Below the pieces are notes generated by a model. The model made no database searches and had not been told where the DNA came from. It was given only the letters and a program-made list of their open reading frames with translations. DNA of 64,000 bases, taken from contig JACRIJ010000104.1 of assembly GCA_016220095.1 (NCBI GenBank), positions 1 to 64,000 on the forward strand. Direction: 5' to 3'. This DNA comes from Planctomycetota bacterium. GTDB taxonomy: Bacteria; Planctomycetota; MHYJ01; JACQXL01; JACRIJ01. A program made the position numbers and the translations under genes. Within the stretch, counting starts at the first letter, position 1. Each line of letters opens with the position of its first letter. Shown here piece after piece: positions 50,383 through 60,001 of this stretch.

Positions 50383-51036
50383 ATGGAATTCTGGATAGGC
50401 GTAATCGTTGGTGTTGCAATATGCGCGTTTGTGCTGAAGAGGTTCGTTCTTGGGGCAAAACCCCGGCAAAACGTCATTATTACCAGGATGAACACGGAAG
50501 ACACCGAAAATGATCCTGACGGAGACCTGGCAATAAAGATAACAAGCGGCAACGCAACGCCTGAAAGCTTGAAACAAATCAGAGATCTGCTGAAAGGCAT
50601 GCGGAAGAACGCCGACTCGGATAATAACCTGAAAATAAACCTGTTCAAAAAAGCCGTATTTTCTTCAACCTCGTCATCCGCCGAAATAGATGCCGCGTCC
50701 GTGCGTGAAATCAAAATCAGCGTAGCGCTGAAAGGTGTCCCGGCCAGGGACGGCGTGAAATTTGACATTTCTGCGGATGCGGGCATGGAAGACGGTAAAA
50801 CAGGCGTTATGGACGCCGTTTCCGCGCAAAAGAGCGATTTGGAAAAAATCGGCAGGCTCGCGCATATCCTAAGAATACGCCTGACCGCCGTAGTGGCTGG
50901 ATGCGACAGCGGCGAGATCTTAGGCAACAGGGAAGCATTTGCCGGCATCGCCAAAGAATTGTTGGTCAAAGAACTCGCGCAGGACGGCATAGCGCTGGTT
51001 TCATTTGCGATAGATGATATCAAGCAGGCAGGCTAA
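50383..51036 (+). CDS. Membrane-anchored SPFH-remnant protein lacking flotillin coiled coil
   Basis: EILGNREAFAGIAKELLVKELAQDGIALVSFAIDDIKQAG aligns with flotillin EIYKNRDAFAQKVQEVAAGDLANMGLGIVSFTLKDIKDEQG. Confidence 0.65.
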   Translation: MEFWIGVIVGVAICAFVLKRFVLGAKPRQNVIITRMNTEDTENDPDGDLAIKITSGNATPESLKQIRDLLKGMRKNADSDNNLKINLFKKAVFSSTSSSAEIDAASVREIKISVALKGVPARDGVKFDISADAGMEDGKTGVMDAVSAQKSDLEKIGRLAHILRIRLTAVVAGCDSGEILGNREAFAGIAKELLVKELAQDGIALVSFAIDDIKQAG

Positions 51037-51055
51037 TACGGCGGCATAGAAATCT

Positions 51056-52183
51056 ATGTTACTAAAAAATGACATTTTTCCAGAGCGGATTGACTTATCG
51101 ACCCGGGCGGTAAATGCTTTGCATAAGGCAGGGTATAACTCGTTTTCAAAGTGTGCAAATATCACGTTTGGAGAATTACTTGACACAAGAAATATCGGGA
51201 TAAAGACTGCAAATGAAATTTTTAACACATTTGATTCTTTCAGAAAGAAATGCAATGAACATCAGCTCCTGAAGATAACCTTACCCGGAAGTTTTTATGA
51301 CAAAAGAAAACACAAGTATTTTATAAATCTATTAGCCATTCCCGTGTCAAAAATTAAATTATCCGTAAGAGCGATGCGCGTTCTGAAAAAAACAAAAACA
51401 CAAAGCATGCTTGAACTTGTGCAGAGTGACGCAGGTAAAATCCTGCAGATAAGAGGATGCGGCGTAAAAACCATCAGGGAGATTGGGGACTTCTTAAAGC
51501 ATCTTGAATTACAGCCGGGCAAACGTCCCGATGACGGCCTCGTTCGGGATGTAAAAAAGCATATGGCTGAAAGAGAAGCAGGCGGAATATTGGAGGATTT
51601 CAGCAGAGATTATCCGGACAAATACGATTTATTGACTAAGGTTAAAGCCGTCAATTTCACGGTTTCGCGGATTAAGTTCTATAAGGATTGTTTCCGGGCG
51701 TATAAGGAGCTTGGCACGCTGGAGAGCGTGGGAAAACAGCGGGGTTTAACGCGGGAGCGCGTTCGCCAGATTCTGGAACAGGGAACGCGGTTAGGGCTAT
51801 TTAACTATGCAAGAAAAGAACCCCTTTGTTTCAGTAAAAATAAAATAATCAAATCTTTTTCAAAACACCTGTCTATTTGCGGCGTTTCCAGAGCGAACGG
51901 TATTTCGGAGGCGCGGCTTAGAAGAATGCTGGCCTTTCATAAAATTACCGGGAAGGAATTGGCTGCCTTACGGTTAAGTGTAACGAGGAACAGATGCATG
52001 GAATTTTTCAGGAGAATTGTGGCGAAATCGGGACATTCTCCGTCTTCGTCCGAATTGCAGAAAAAGAAAAAAACGCGCAATCTTTATACGAGAATAACGG
52101 TGCTGTGGGGTTCTATGGATGCCTTCAGGAAGGAATTGCGCATTTCGAAACCTGCGTACCGGAGAATCCGGAAAAACTTGTGA
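51056..52183 (+). CDS. Two RpoA-CTD-like helix-hairpin-helix domains plus sigma4-like HTH plus HNH-associated-repeat-like C-terminus
   Basis: IDLSTRAVNALHKAGYNSFSKCANITFGELLDTRNIGIKTANEIFNTF; IKLSVRAMRVLKKTKTQSMLELVQSDAGKILQIRGCGVKTIREIGDFL; TLESVGKQRGLTRERVRQILEQG; GHSPSSSELQKKKKTRNLYTRITVLWGSMDAFRKELRI. Confidence 0.7.
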   Translation: MLLKNDIFPERIDLSTRAVNALHKAGYNSFSKCANITFGELLDTRNIGIKTANEIFNTFDSFRKKCNEHQLLKITLPGSFYDKRKHKYFINLLAIPVSKIKLSVRAMRVLKKTKTQSMLELVQSDAGKILQIRGCGVKTIREIGDFLKHLELQPGKRPDDGLVRDVKKHMAEREAGGILEDFSRDYPDKYDLLTKVKAVNFTVSRIKFYKDCFRAYKELGTLESVGKQRGLTRERVRQILEQGTRLGLFNYARKEPLCFSKNKIIKSFSKHLSICGVSRANGISEARLRRMLAFHKITGKELAALRLSVTRNRCMEFFRRIVAKSGHSPSSSELQKKKKTRNLYTRITVLWGSMDAFRKELRISKPAYRRIRKNL

Positions 52184-52195
52184 TGCTGAAAATAT

Positions 52196-52224
52196 TTGAC
52201 AAAAGGCTTGGGATATGTTAATAT
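52196..52224 (+). promoter_or_regulatory. Candidate promoter TTGACA-N17-TAATAT upstream of RM-like locus
   Basis: TTGACA 52196-52201, TAATAT 52219-52224. Confidence 0.5.
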
Positions 52225-52249
52225 AGCATCGGATAATGAATTTTATCCG

Positions 52250-52316
52250 GTTATATGTCGTCATGTGCTCGGACGATAGTGAGCGAAAGCGAGCAGGATA
52301 TAATGACGCGTATAAC
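52250..52316 (+). other. Long stem-loop in predicted 5' leader
   Basis: GTTATATGTCGTCAT pairs with ATGACGCGTATAAC; inner GTGCTCG/CGAGCAG arm. Confidence 0.55.
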
Positions 52317-52347
52317 AGCGCAAAGTTTATTGAAAAAGGAGAACCAT

Positions 52348-52827
52348 ATGAAAATAAGCATAAATGAAGTTCTTGTTGGTAAAATAAATAAATCTAAATG
52401 GTGGCATGTAACTCCGGTGGCCCCTGATGCGTATAGTAAGCGAGGAATTTTTTTGGTATCGACTTATCGTCAAGCAGAATTTTACGGAAGACCAAATGAT
52501 ATCCCAGATAAAGTATTTATAACAAATCCTGTTTATGGTTTTTCTGAAGAAGAAATTCTTTTAAAATTATTTCCAGGAAAGCCTAATAATCGATTTCTTC
52601 AAGCATACAAGAAGATGGTGAAAGAAGAGCAAAAGCCTCAGGCGCAGGATGAGTATAAGCAAGTGAAACAATGGTATCAAAAACGAATAAGTCTTGATGC
52701 GGCGATGTTTAAGAAAGCCAAATCCCTTAAGTATGATGCCATTGTTCTCATGACGAAAAATGGCAAAAAAGAACTGGAAAGAAACAGAAAACCAAACTCA
52801 ATTGAACTTAATTTGCTGAATGTTTAA
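52348..52827 (+). CDS. Hypothetical protein, possible ADP-ribosyltransferase-like fold
   Basis: WWHVTP...VFITNPVYGFSEEEILLKLFPG...FKKAKSLKYDAIVLM pattern only; ATG 52348 with SD AAGGAG. Confidence 0.45.
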   Translation: MKISINEVLVGKINKSKWWHVTPVAPDAYSKRGIFLVSTYRQAEFYGRPNDIPDKVFITNPVYGFSEEEILLKLFPGKPNNRFLQAYKKMVKEEQKPQAQDEYKQVKQWYQKRISLDAAMFKKAKSLKYDAIVLMTKNGKKELERNRKPNSIELNLLNV

Positions 52828-52844
52828 AGTTTTCCGGAGAGCAG

Positions 52845-53774
52845 ATGGTTAATACAGATAAGCAAGCTCGACCATTTCTAAAATGGGCTGGAGGTAAGAG
52901 ACAGCTTCTTAGGCAGTTTCAAAACTATTTCCCTCCAGAGCTAAACGGGCAAGGGATTATAAAACGTTATTACGAACCATTTTTAGGAAGCGGAGCTGTT
53001 TTCTTCTGGGTAAAGCAGAATTGTAAACTTGAAGAAGCGTTTATTAATGAATTGAATCCTGAAATATATCTGTGCTATGCGGTAATTCAGCGCGGTGTTG
53101 AAAAACTAATTAAATCATTAATAGTTTTACAAAAAAAATATCATACATTAGATGAAACTGTCCAGGTAAAATGGTATTACAAAATCAGGCGAAAATACAA
53201 CGAGACGCGAAAAGATGTAAATCTTAAGAAGATAGACTGGAAGTATTACAGCGAACGAGCGGCACTTACCATTTTTCTGAATCGTACTTGTTTTAATGGA
53301 TTATACCGAGTTAACTCCAGTGGTGATTTCAATGTCCCGTTTGGCAGATACAGGAACCCGGTTATTTGCGATGTTGACAACTTAAGAGCGGTAAGCAGTC
53401 TTTTAAAAGGCGTAGAAATAACAAATGACGATTTTTCCGTAATTGAACGGCAGATTAAAAAACATTCTTTTGTCTATTTTGATCCTCCATACAGGCCATT
53501 GAATAAAACTTCAAATTTTACTTCATATTCAGCAAATGAATTCAGCGATAAAGAACAGGAGCGATTGGCGGATGTTTTTAAAAAGTTAAATAAGATTGAT
53601 AGCGTAAAAATCATGCTAAGCAACTCCGACCCTAAGAATGAAAACAAAGAAGACAATTACTTTGAGCATCTGTACGACGGTTTCAGGATTGAACGCTTAA
53701 AAGCTAAGCGAATGATTAATTGCAATGCCTTAAAACGAGGCAAGATCAATGAAATCCTGGTTATGAATTATTGA
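52845..53774 (+). CDS. Dam/DpnM-type (D12 class) DNA adenine methyltransferase
   Basis: PFLKWAGGKRQLLRQ motif I; FVYFDPPYRPL motif IV; FNVPFGRYRNP. Confidence 0.93.
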   Translation: MVNTDKQARPFLKWAGGKRQLLRQFQNYFPPELNGQGIIKRYYEPFLGSGAVFFWVKQNCKLEEAFINELNPEIYLCYAVIQRGVEKLIKSLIVLQKKYHTLDETVQVKWYYKIRRKYNETRKDVNLKKIDWKYYSERAALTIFLNRTCFNGLYRVNSSGDFNVPFGRYRNPVICDVDNLRAVSSLLKGVEITNDDFSVIERQIKKHSFVYFDPPYRPLNKTSNFTSYSANEFSDKEQERLADVFKKLNKIDSVKIMLSNSDPKNENKEDNYFEHLYDGFRIERLKAKRMINCNALKRGKINEILVMNY

Positions 53775-53806
53775 TTTAATAGAAAGTTATAGGTTTAAAA
53801 ACATAT

Positions 53807-54349
53807 ATGAAAAATGGCGGTTTGGGCGGTGCAAATACTTTAACAGGATTAAATTTTGAAAAAAAGGTGGATTTTCAAAAACTTTTAGGAAAAATACCAG
53901 GTTATGAGATTAGAAAGATTTCAGGCCGGGCCGGAATGGAAGTTTTTTTTGAAAACGACCTGGTTGCGATGTGTTTTAGGAAGCATGATTTTTATAAGTT
54001 TCTATCGGAGTCTGGTATTTACTGGAAAAGCTTAATTTCAAAAAAACTTTTACCCGATGATGCCTTATTGGTGATTGTTCGCGAGACTTTATTTATCATT
54101 GAAGTCAAATATCAGCAAGTAGCGGGCTCTGTTGATGAGAAACTGCAAACATGTGATTTTAAGCGAAAACAATATTTAAAATTAGTCTCTTCGCTTAACC
54201 TGAAAGTAGAATATGTTTATGTGCTTAATGACTGGTTTAATAAGCCGGAATATAAAGATGTTTTAGATTATATACATAGCGTAAATTGTCATTATAGATT
54301 TAACGAACTTCCACTGTCCTGGCTCGGGTTGCCGGTTAAAAAAGTATAG
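53807..54349 (+). CDS. Putative restriction endonuclease (PD-(D/E)XK type)
   Basis: PDDALLVIVRETLFIIEVKYQQVAGSVDEKLQTCDFKRKQY; directly downstream of Dam-type methyltransferase. Confidence 0.65.
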   Translation: MKNGGLGGANTLTGLNFEKKVDFQKLLGKIPGYEIRKISGRAGMEVFFENDLVAMCFRKHDFYKFLSESGIYWKSLISKKLLPDDALLVIVRETLFIIEVKYQQVAGSVDEKLQTCDFKRKQYLKLVSSLNLKVEYVYVLNDWFNKPEYKDVLDYIHSVNCHYRFNELPLSWLGLPVKKV

Positions 54350-54380
54350 TTAAACCGATATTTTGTAAGGGAATTATTTA

Positions 54381-55199
54381 ATGAAGGACGAGTGTATTAG
54401 CAAAGATGCAGATATTCAGACAACAACGGTGTGGTCGTTTCCTAAGCGCGGCAATTGGGCTACGCACAACCCTACCTATCGGGGCAATTGGGCTCCTCAA
54501 ATTCCGCGTAATCTTATACTTAAGTATAGCAAGGAAAGCGATTTAATTTTAGACCCGATGACAGGGGGCGGGACGACTCTAATTGAAGCAAAATTATTAA
54601 ACAGAAATGCCATAGGCATAGATATCAATCCTAAGTCCATGGGCTTTGCCGAAGAAGTACTTAAGTTTGATGTTGATAACAAATCTAAACAGGAATGTTA
54701 TATCGGAGATGCAAGAAACCTTAAGAAGATAACTGATAATTCAATTGACCTTATTGCCACTCACCCCCCATATTTAAACATAATTAAGTATTCAGAGCAT
54801 GAAATTGCAGGCGATTTTTCCAACATTGGGAGTTTAACTAAGTTTCTTGTAGAATTTGAACCGGCAGTGAAAGAGTTCTATAGGGTTTTGAAACCAGATC
54901 GCTACTGTGCGATTCTGATCGGAGATACAAGAAGGCGGAGGCATTACGTACCGTTAGCGTTTAATGTGATGAACTTGTTTTTAAAGAATGGGTTTATTCT
55001 TAAAGAAGACATAATTAAAGTTCAGCATAATTGTCAGGCAACGCCAAGATGGAGCTCCGCTGTCAATAAATATGATTTCTACTTAATTATGCATGAACAC
55101 TTGTTTGTTTTCAGAAAACCCAAAGACAAGGAAGACTTTACTTTATACAGGGAAAGCATGTCAGAGGTTTGCTATGGCAAAGAAAAAAGCAAAGGTTAA
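54381..55199 (+). CDS. Second DNA methyltransferase (N4/N6 type)
   Basis: LILDPMTGGGTTLIEAKLLNRNAIGIDINP; LIATHPPYLNIIKYS. Confidence 0.88.
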   Translation: MKDECISKDADIQTTTVWSFPKRGNWATHNPTYRGNWAPQIPRNLILKYSKESDLILDPMTGGGTTLIEAKLLNRNAIGIDINPKSMGFAEEVLKFDVDNKSKQECYIGDARNLKKITDNSIDLIATHPPYLNIIKYSEHEIAGDFSNIGSLTKFLVEFEPAVKEFYRVLKPDRYCAILIGDTRRRRHYVPLAFNVMNLFLKNGFILKEDIIKVQHNCQATPRWSSAVNKYDFYLIMHEHLFVFRKPKDKEDFTLYRESMSEVCYGKEKSKG

Positions 55200-55773
55200 T
55201 ATTTATAAGCATTCAGTTGATTTAGCAAGTTTGAAAATAAAAAATCAACCTAACATAGAATTCTGCAAGGCTTTAGAGGCAATTAAATACAAGGGCTATA
55301 AAGTAGAAGATATTTCAGACGGAAGAAACATCGTTATAACCAAGCCTGGCGGGAAATATTCTTACGGTACGATTAAAAGAGAAGATTTTATGGTTTGGAT
55401 TTATAACGAGAAGGACGAATCTCTTTGGTTGATTTCCCATCAAAACATACTTGATGATTTAAAAGAAAAAGCCAATAGCGATCCCAGGGGAACTCTTAAG
55501 ATTATAGATGGTTTAATGAGGGTTTATAATGGAGAGGAACCGGATGACATTCTAAAGAAAGGTGATTTTAAGAATCCTATAGGAGAGATTCCGGAAGCAA
55601 TTTTTAAGGCTTATAAATGGATTTGGGGACAAGAAGACTGTAATTACCTCCAACCTAAATATAAAGGCAGGGCTATGTCTTGGGAAGGATGGGAGAAAGT
55701 TGACAGTAAATTGGAAAAGTCAGGAGACGGCATAGCTGATTTAAGAGAAAAGCTAAAAGAACAAACATTTTAA
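55174..55773 (+). CDS. Hypothetical protein of the RM-like locus (possible second nuclease)
   Basis: 200 aa ORF overlapping the second methyltransferase by 26 bp; no family recognised. Confidence 0.5.
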   Translation: MAKKKAKVNIYKHSVDLASLKIKNQPNIEFCKALEAIKYKGYKVEDISDGRNIVITKPGGKYSYGTIKREDFMVWIYNEKDESLWLISHQNILDDLKEKANSDPRGTLKIIDGLMRVYNGEEPDDILKKGDFKNPIGEIPEAIFKAYKWIWGQEDCNYLQPKYKGRAMSWEGWEKVDSKLEKSGDGIADLREKLKEQTF

Positions 55774-55827
55774 TTTATTGTTGTTATAATAGAGTTTTAC
55801 TGAAAACACAGGAAACAAAATGCTGTG

Positions 55828-56940
55828 ATGAGAATAATTTTTGGAATTTTCCTGTTAATATACTCCGCGATGCACTATTACGTGTACAGCCGCGTGGCTG
55901 GCGGGCTTGACATGTCTCCTGTCGCGCGGAGCTGGCTGAAAAACTGCCTCATCGCCGCCGCGCTGTCATTCGTGCTCGCCGAGACTATCTGCCGGAATAC
56001 GGCTTCACTGTGGTTCAAACCCGTATATTATTTCGGCGTATGCTGGTTCGGCGCTCTCGCTGTCGCCGTTGTCGTTTTTCTTACGGCACATATCATCGGT
56101 ATGGCATTGCGGTCCGATTTCTGCAGGTATTGGCTCACAATTTGCGCTATTGCCGCAATATTCATTATATCCGCTTATTCCATAATAAACGTTGCCCGCG
56201 GGCCTGTTATCAAGAGCATGACAATCAAATACAAAAAACTGCCCGCAGAACTTTCAGGTCTGTCCATAGTCCAACTTTCGGATCTGCACCTGAATCTGAT
56301 GAAATCTGAAAAGTGGCTTAACGATATAGTTGATACGGCAAACAGCCAAAATCCCGACATAATAGTTTTTACAGGCGATCTGATGGATACGGATTTGTCT
56401 GAAACGAAACGCTTTTACAGCGGACTGAAACGTTTAAAGGCGAAAAACGGCGTATTCGCGGTTTCGGGCAATCATGATTTCTATGCGGGCCTGGAGGGTT
56501 TCCAGCGCGTTGCAAGCGATACCGGGATGACTGTTTTGCGGAATAAAAAAACAACGGCAATCAGCGGCCTGATGGACATCTGCGGCATAGACGACAATGC
56601 CGGCGGAGAAATACGGAAAGGCAAGGCCGGACTGCTGTCCAAATTGGATCTGCCGGCAGGCCTGGACAAGGATAAGTTTACCGTATTGCTTTCTCACAGG
56701 CCGGACGTGTTTATTGAGGCGGTAAAAAGCGGGATTGACCTGCAGTTATCCGGACATACCCACGCGGGCCAGATACCGCCTATGGATTTGATAATTCAAT
56801 TCTATTATAAATATCCGTACGGTTTATACCGGGACGGGGGATCATTTCTCTACACCACCTGCGGAACGGACATCTGGGGGCCGCCTATGCGGCTGTTCTC
56901 AAGGTCGGAAATCGTGAAGATAGTACTGGAAAAAGAATGA
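55828..56940 (+). CDS. Membrane-anchored metallophosphoesterase (YkuE/YaeI type)
   Basis: VQLSDLHLN, IVFTGDLMD, VSGNHDFYAG, LQLSGHTHAGQIPP. Confidence 0.92.
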   Translation: MRIIFGIFLLIYSAMHYYVYSRVAGGLDMSPVARSWLKNCLIAAALSFVLAETICRNTASLWFKPVYYFGVCWFGALAVAVVVFLTAHIIGMALRSDFCRYWLTICAIAAIFIISAYSIINVARGPVIKSMTIKYKKLPAELSGLSIVQLSDLHLNLMKSEKWLNDIVDTANSQNPDIIVFTGDLMDTDLSETKRFYSGLKRLKAKNGVFAVSGNHDFYAGLEGFQRVASDTGMTVLRNKKTTAISGLMDICGIDDNAGGEIRKGKAGLLSKLDLPAGLDKDKFTVLLSHRPDVFIEAVKSGIDLQLSGHTHAGQIPPMDLIIQFYYKYPYGLYRDGGSFLYTTCGTDIWGPPMRLFSRSEIVKIVLEKE

Positions 56941-57054
56941 CAGTAAGCAGTAACTCAGCAATAACTAAAAAACTTAATGATAACAACAATTAAAACAACA
57001 TAGCCCTTCGCATAGCTCATGATAAACCGCAACCAAAAAGATGCTTGCTTTATG

Positions 57055-57187
57055 AAATTCTAAGCACTAAACACGAAATCCTAAATCTAAATTTCCCAAA
57101 CCCGGCGAACGACCGTTTTTTGGTTATTTAAACATTAGAATTTTGAGATTGTTTAGAGTTTCGGATTTAGTGCTTAGAGTTTTATTT
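57055..57187. repeat. Long inverted repeat of CTAAGCACTAAA..CGAAATCCTAAA words
   Basis: Left AAATTCTAAGCACTAAACACGAAATCCTAAATCT; reverse complement of right AAACTCTAAGCACTAAATCCGAAACTCTAAACAAT. Confidence 0.75.
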
Positions 57188-57225
57188 GTAAAGAGTCGAA
57201 TCTTCTCTGCTTTTTGCGTAGTAAT

Positions 57226-59805
57226 TTATTGTTTGGTATTTTCCGGACTTGAATTATCTGTTGCTTCCGGCGTCTCCGGTGTCACGGTGGTATCGTTGCT
57301 GTCATCTGGTTGTTCAATGGCGTTTGCTTCCTCGGTCGGCGCGGCGCTTGTCTTTTCATCGTCTTCTTCGTGTTCCACGATGGCGATTGAAACCACTTTA
57401 TCATCAGCGCTGAGGGAAATAATCCTTACGCCCTGCGTATTTCTGCTCTGCGATCGGACGCTTTTTACCGGAGTTCTCACGACCATGCCCTGCTGAGTAA
57501 TGACCATTACGTCGTCTTTGTCGGACACAGGCTTCATTCCCACGACGATGCCGTTTCTTTCCGTGGTCTTAATGTTGATAATGCCCTTGCCGCCGCGGCC
57601 CTGCAGGCGGTATTCGTCAAACGCAGTCCTTTTTCCGAATCCGTTTCGGCATACGGTCAATAGCGTAGGCTCTTCATCCACTATTGCCAGGTCTTTGACC
57701 TTGTCCCCTTCTCGCAGTCTTATGCCGCATACGCCGCGGGAAGTCCTGCCGATAGAGCGCGCCTTTTCCTCGGGAAATCTTATTGAAAGTCCTTTTTCCG
57801 TGCCGAGCAAAATATGGTTTTCTCCGGAGGTGAGTTTTACGCCGATAAGCTTATCGCCGTCATCAAGAGTCAACGCGATAATGCCGGCTTTACGCGGGTT
57901 GCCGTATTCCTGCAGGAGCGTTTTCTTTATGATGCCTTTTTCCGTGGCCATGACGATGTAGCCGGAAGAAAAATCCCTGACCGGTATGGCGGCAGTGGTC
58001 TGCTCGCCTTCAGAGAGGCTTAGGATGTTGACGATGGCCCGGCCTTTTGAACCGCGCGAGAGTTCCGGCAGGTCGTAAACCTTCTGCCAATAGACCTTTC
58101 CGAGGTCTGTGAAAAACAATATGTAATCATGCGTTGACGCCACAAATATATGTTCTATAAAATCGCCTTCTTTGGTGTCAATTGCCGAAACGCCTTTGCC
58201 GCCGCGGTTTTGCTTGCGGTACGAATCTATATGCATGCGTTTGATATAACCCGCGTGCGTCATTATTACGGCCATATCTTCATCGGCAATCAGGTCTTCT
58301 CTCAACATGCTTCCTATTTCGGCGCCGGCTATTTCCGTTCTGCGTTTGTCCGCGTATTTTTCCTTTATTTCATAAATGTCTTCCCTGATGATGTCCAGCA
58401 CCATCTGGTCGTCCGCAAGGATGGCCTTGTAATCACGTATTTTTTCCTTGAGTTCGGCCAGTTGTTTCTGGAGTTTTTCGGTTTCCAGGCCGGTTAGTTT
58501 GGACAACTGCATCCTCAGGATGGCCTGCGCCTGTATGGGAGTGAGTTTGAATTTGCTTACGAGGTTTGCTTCCGCGATTTCCACGGTCTGGGATTTTTTT
58601 ATGGTTTCAATGACTTCGTCAATATTGCGCAGAGCTATCAGGAGCCCTTCCAATATATGCGCCTCCGCTTCAGCCTTGTCAAGCAGGAACTTAGTGCGCC
58701 TTTTGATGACCTCCATGCGGTGGTCAATGTAAAGTTTTAATATCTGTTTCAGCGGGAGCGTCTGCGGCCTGTTGTTGACCAGGGCAATCATTATAATGCT
58801 GAATGAATCCTGCAGAGACGTCTGTTTGTACAGCTGGTTTATGACGACCTGTTCTTCCTCGCCTTTTTTTACTTCTATTACCACGCGGATGCCGTCTTTG
58901 TCGCTTTCATCGCGGATATCTGAAATGCCTTTAATGCGGTCTTCCTTGACAAGTTCGGCAATAGTTTCAATTATTTTGGCCTTGTTCTGGTTGTACGGGA
59001 TTTCCGTGACGACGATGTTTATCCTGCCGCCTTTGACTTCTTCGGTGTGGAGTTTGGCGCGGACGGTGACTATGCCTCTGCCGGTTTCATAGGCGTCTTT
59101 CATGCCTTTCATGCCGTAAACGAGGCCGCCGGTCGGGAAATCCGGCCCTTTGATTATTTTCAGCAATTCCGCTGTTGTAATATCCGGCTTATCAATGATT
59201 TTTATTATAGCGTCGCATACTTCGCCGAGGTTATGCGGAGGAATGCTGGTTGCCATGCCGACTGCGATGCCCGTGGCGCCGTTGCAGATAAGGTTGGGGA
59301 ATTTGCCCGGAAGCACCGTTGGTTCTTCGCGGGTTTCGTCGTAATTGGGCGTGAAGTTGACGGTATTCTTGTCAATATCTTCCATCAGTAGCGTGGAAAA
59401 TTCCGTCATGCGCGCCTCAGTGTAACGCATGGCCGCCGGCGGGTCGCCGTCTAAGGAACCGAAATTGCCCTGGCCGTCCACAAGCTGATAACGGCATGAA
59501 AATTCCTGCGCCATCCTTACAAGCGTGGGATAGACTACCTGGTCACCGTGTGGATGGTAATTGCCCGTGGTGTCGCCGCATATCTTGGCGCATTTTCTGT
59601 ATTTGGCGTGGGGTCCAAGGTTGAGGTCGTGCATTGCCACGAGTATCCTGCGCTGGGAAGGTTTTAGCCCGTCTCTTATGTCGGGCAGTGCGCGGGAAAC
59701 TATTACGCTCATCGCGTAATTGAGATATGAGTCCTTCATTTCGTCCTCAATGAGGACGTCGCGGACGCTTTCAGCTATGGGTATATCAAGTTTTTTATCC
59801 GGCAT
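57226..59805 (-). CDS. gyrA: DNA gyrase subunit A
   Basis: [47 protein letters not shown]-terminal pinwheel repeats; [11 protein letters not shown]. Confidence 0.97.
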   Translation of the reverse strand: MPDKKLDIPIAESVRDVLIEDEMKDSYLNYAMSVIVSRALPDIRDGLKPSQRRILVAMHDLNLGPHAKYRKCAKICGDTTGNYHPHGDQVVYPTLVRMAQEFSCRYQLVDGQGNFGSLDGDPPAAMRYTEARMTEFSTLLMEDIDKNTVNFTPNYDETREEPTVLPGKFPNLICNGATGIAVGMATSIPPHNLGEVCDAIIKIIDKPDITTAELLKIIKGPDFPTGGLVYGMKGMKDAYETGRGIVTVRAKLHTEEVKGGRINIVVTEIPYNQNKAKIIETIAELVKEDRIKGISDIRDESDKDGIRVVIEVKKGEEEQVVINQLYKQTSLQDSFSIIMIALVNNRPQTLPLKQILKLYIDHRMEVIKRRTKFLLDKAEAEAHILEGLLIALRNIDEVIETIKKSQTVEIAEANLVSKFKLTPIQAQAILRMQLSKLTGLETEKLQKQLAELKEKIRDYKAILADDQMVLDIIREDIYEIKEKYADKRRTEIAGAEIGSMLREDLIADEDMAVIMTHAGYIKRMHIDSYRKQNRGGKGVSAIDTKEGDFIEHIFVASTHDYILFFTDLGKVYWQKVYDLPELSRGSKGRAIVNILSLSEGEQTTAAIPVRDFSSGYIVMATEKGIIKKTLLQEYGNPRKAGIIALTLDDGDKLIGVKLTSGENHILLGTEKGLSIRFPEEKARSIGRTSRGVCGIRLREGDKVKDLAIVDEEPTLLTVCRNGFGKRTAFDEYRLQGRGGKGIINIKTTERNGIVVGMKPVSDKDDVMVITQQGMVVRTPVKSVRSQSRNTQGVRIISLSADDKVVSIAIVEHEEDDEKTSAAPTEEANAIEQPDDSNDTTVTPETPEATDNSSPENTKQ

Positions 59806-59966
59806 TGTTATAAGCTAAAAAATGCTGTTAAGGCGTTGAAATACAGGTAAAATAAGGGTAAAATTCGCGCCCCTGCAATGCGAAATACGCGCAGGAATAA
59901 TCGTATTATTCTACCAAAATGCCGCATAAAAGCAAGAAAAAAGGATGAAAAAAGTATAAACAAATA

Positions 59967-59995
59967 TTGCCTTTCGGCATGTTTGATAGTATAAT
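59967..59995 (+). promoter_or_regulatory. Promoter TTGCCT-N17-TATAAT, 6 nt upstream of ATG
   Basis: TTGCCT 59967-59972; TATAAT 59990-59995; ATG 60002. Confidence 0.55.
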
Positions 59996-60001
59996 TTCAC
60001 C

